Positions 22,354 through 23,425 of a stretch of DNA of 23,425 nt are shown piece by piece. The stretch spans positions 1-23,425 of the forward strand of contig JAAZNS010000260.1 in assembly GCA_012798185.1 (NCBI GenBank), read 5' to 3'. The notes below the pieces were generated by a model that saw only the letters and a list, made by a program, of their open reading frames with translations, was not told the origin of the DNA and did not search any database. This stretch comes from Chloroflexota bacterium (GTDB lineage: Bacteria; Chloroflexota; Anaerolineae; Anaerolineales; UBA4823). The position numbers were made by a program, and so were the translations under genes. Within the stretch, counting starts at the first letter, position 1. Each line of letters opens with the position of its first letter.

Positions 22354-23425
22354 TTAATGCATAGCAAGCGCTGCTCCTTGCAATACAGAAACCAATTGTT
22401 CTACCGAAGGCGCAATCAGGTTAAAGAAGGGCTTTGGATATAATCCTATCCAAAAAACGAATACTATAATCGGCGCCAGAGTAAGGATTTCACGCCAACG
22501 GATGTCTTTCAATTGTCTGTTTTCCTCTTTGTCCACCGGTCCTAAAAACAGCTTCTGGAACATGAATAAAATATAGACGGCAGCCAGGATGACACCCAGC
22601 GCTGATAACCCGGCAAACCAATATGACCCCAACACACCCCCCGCTTGCCCGGCATCCCATGCTCCCAATAAAATCGTAAATTCTCCGACAAAACCGTTCA
22701 AGCCTGGTAATCCCATCGAGGAAAGCGCGACGATCAATGTCAGCGCGCCATAAACCGGCATCACTTTCCACAAACCGCCAAAAGCTTCCAGATCTCGAGT
22801 ATGCCTCCGCTCGTAGATCATCCCCACGATCAAGAATAAAGCGCCGGTGCTCAAACCGTGGTTAATCATCTGTAATATCCCGCCCTGAATACCCTGTGAG
22901 TTCAAGGCAAAAAGTCCCAGCATTACAAATCCTAGGTGGCTCACAGATGAATAAGCCACCAGTTTCTTCACATCTTTTTGTGCATAAGATACTGCTGCGC
23001 CATATAAAATACCAATCACTGCCAATCCTGCCATCCATGGTGCTAATTTAACCGCAGCCTGCGGAAAGAGAGGCAGGATAAAGCGCAGAAAACCATAGGT
23101 ACCCATTTTCAACAAAACGCCTGCCAGGATAACTGAACCAGCAGTGGGAGCTTCCACATGCGCATCTGGCAGCCAGGAATGAAGAGGCCACATCGGCACC
23201 TTGATGGCAAAGGCAGCTGCAAAAGCTAAAAACAACCAGAATTGAATATTAGCAGGGATATGATTGTGGGCAATCAGCTCCGGTGTCGAAAAAGTGCCGC
23301 CTTGTATGCCAAGCCATAAAATCGCCAGCAGCATCAATATCGAACCCGCCATCGTATACAAGAAGAACTTGATTGCAGCATAAATCCGCCGCGGACCGCC
23401 CCAAATGCCGATCAGGAAATACATG
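22354..23425 (-). CDS. nuoM: NADH-quinone oxidoreductase subunit M (5' end beyond window)
   Basis: About 357 C-terminal residues of subunit M are seen. The frame is open to the right edge. Hallmarks are GGPRRIYAAIKFFLYTMAGS, FAIKVPMWPLHSWLPDAHVEAPTAGSVILAG (the most conserved stretch of the family), KDVKKLVAYSSVSHLGFV, MINHGLSTGALFLIVG and GLPGLNGFVGEF. The first Met visible in this fragment is internal, because full-length subunits are around 500 residues. It forms one of the three antiporter-like proton channels of complex I. It reads leftward into nuoN. Confidence 0.96.
   Translation of the reverse strand, partial: MYFLIGIWGGPRRIYAAIKFFLYTMAGSILMLLAILWLGIQGGTFSTPELIAHNHIPANIQFWLFLAFAAAFAIKVPMWPLHSWLPDAHVEAPTAGSVILAGVLLKMGTYGFLRFILPLFPQAAVKLAPWMAGLAVIGILYGAAVSYAQKDVKKLVAYSSVSHLGFVMLGLFALNSQGIQGGILQMINHGLSTGALFLIVGMIYERRHTRDLEAFGGLWKVMPVYGALTLIVALSSMGLPGLNGFVGEFTILLGAWDAGQAGGVLGSYWFAGLSALGVILAAVYILFMFQKLFLGPVDKEENRQLKDIRWREILTLAPIIVFVFWIGLYPKPFFNLIAPSVEQLVSVLQGAALAMH

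Overview
The window looks like a chromosomal segment of an anaerobic, amino-acid- and peptide-fermenting bacterium. It is probably a member of the Chloroflexota (class Anaerolineae), and this is an inference from gene content. The pointers are indolepyruvate:ferredoxin oxidoreductase, a YfcC-type carrier, two M20 peptidases, Thr/Pro-rich extracytoplasmic linkers, a secreted protein ending in YLPLLIR (a C-terminus I associate with Anaerolineae exported proteins), and dispersed GC-rich palindromes. No rRNA, tRNA, CRISPR array, phage or intact insertion sequence was found.

Left part (1-4918). The tail of a membrane protein is followed by a dodecin gene with a near-consensus promoter, then a decayed minimal nucleotidyltransferase gene (two frameshifts) on the minus strand. 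Next comes a two-component module: a small two-helix membrane protein, an isoprenylcysteine-methyltransferase-like enzyme, an OmpR-family regulator, and a histidine kinase with no periplasmic domain but a His/Trp-rich cytoplasmic head. A tiny exported or membrane-anchored peptide follows. Both small membrane-protein genes carry TCCTCCA-like direct repeats at 10-11-bp spacing just upstream of a CATACT -10 box, so they look like targets of the regulator.

Middle part (4919-10010). A TTGACA/TATAGT promoter starts a structured leader of about 290 nt, followed by an M20 peptidase and a YfcC-family carrier. A small secreted protein and a second M20 (PM20D2/AbgB-like) amidohydrolase follow, the latter with its own promoter and palindromic operator. 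Together these suggest uptake or exchange of amino acids or peptides and cytoplasmic cleavage of amides.

Minus-strand block (10271-13866). A CarD-type regulator, a cold-shock protein with a long structured leader, and iorA-iorB, which oxidises aryl-pyruvates with ferredoxin as acceptor. A perfect palindrome overlaps the predicted iorA start site.

Right part (14239-23425). An ECF sigma factor is translationally coupled to a very large single-pass anti-sigma-like sensor with a strong terminator behind it. Then come a histidine/aromatic ammonia-lyase whose MIO triad reads Ala-Cys-Gly, a GxxExxY protein followed by two nearly identical CAGGAT inverted-repeat elements, and lipA. Converging on lipA are nuoN and the 3' part of nuoM from a complex I operon.
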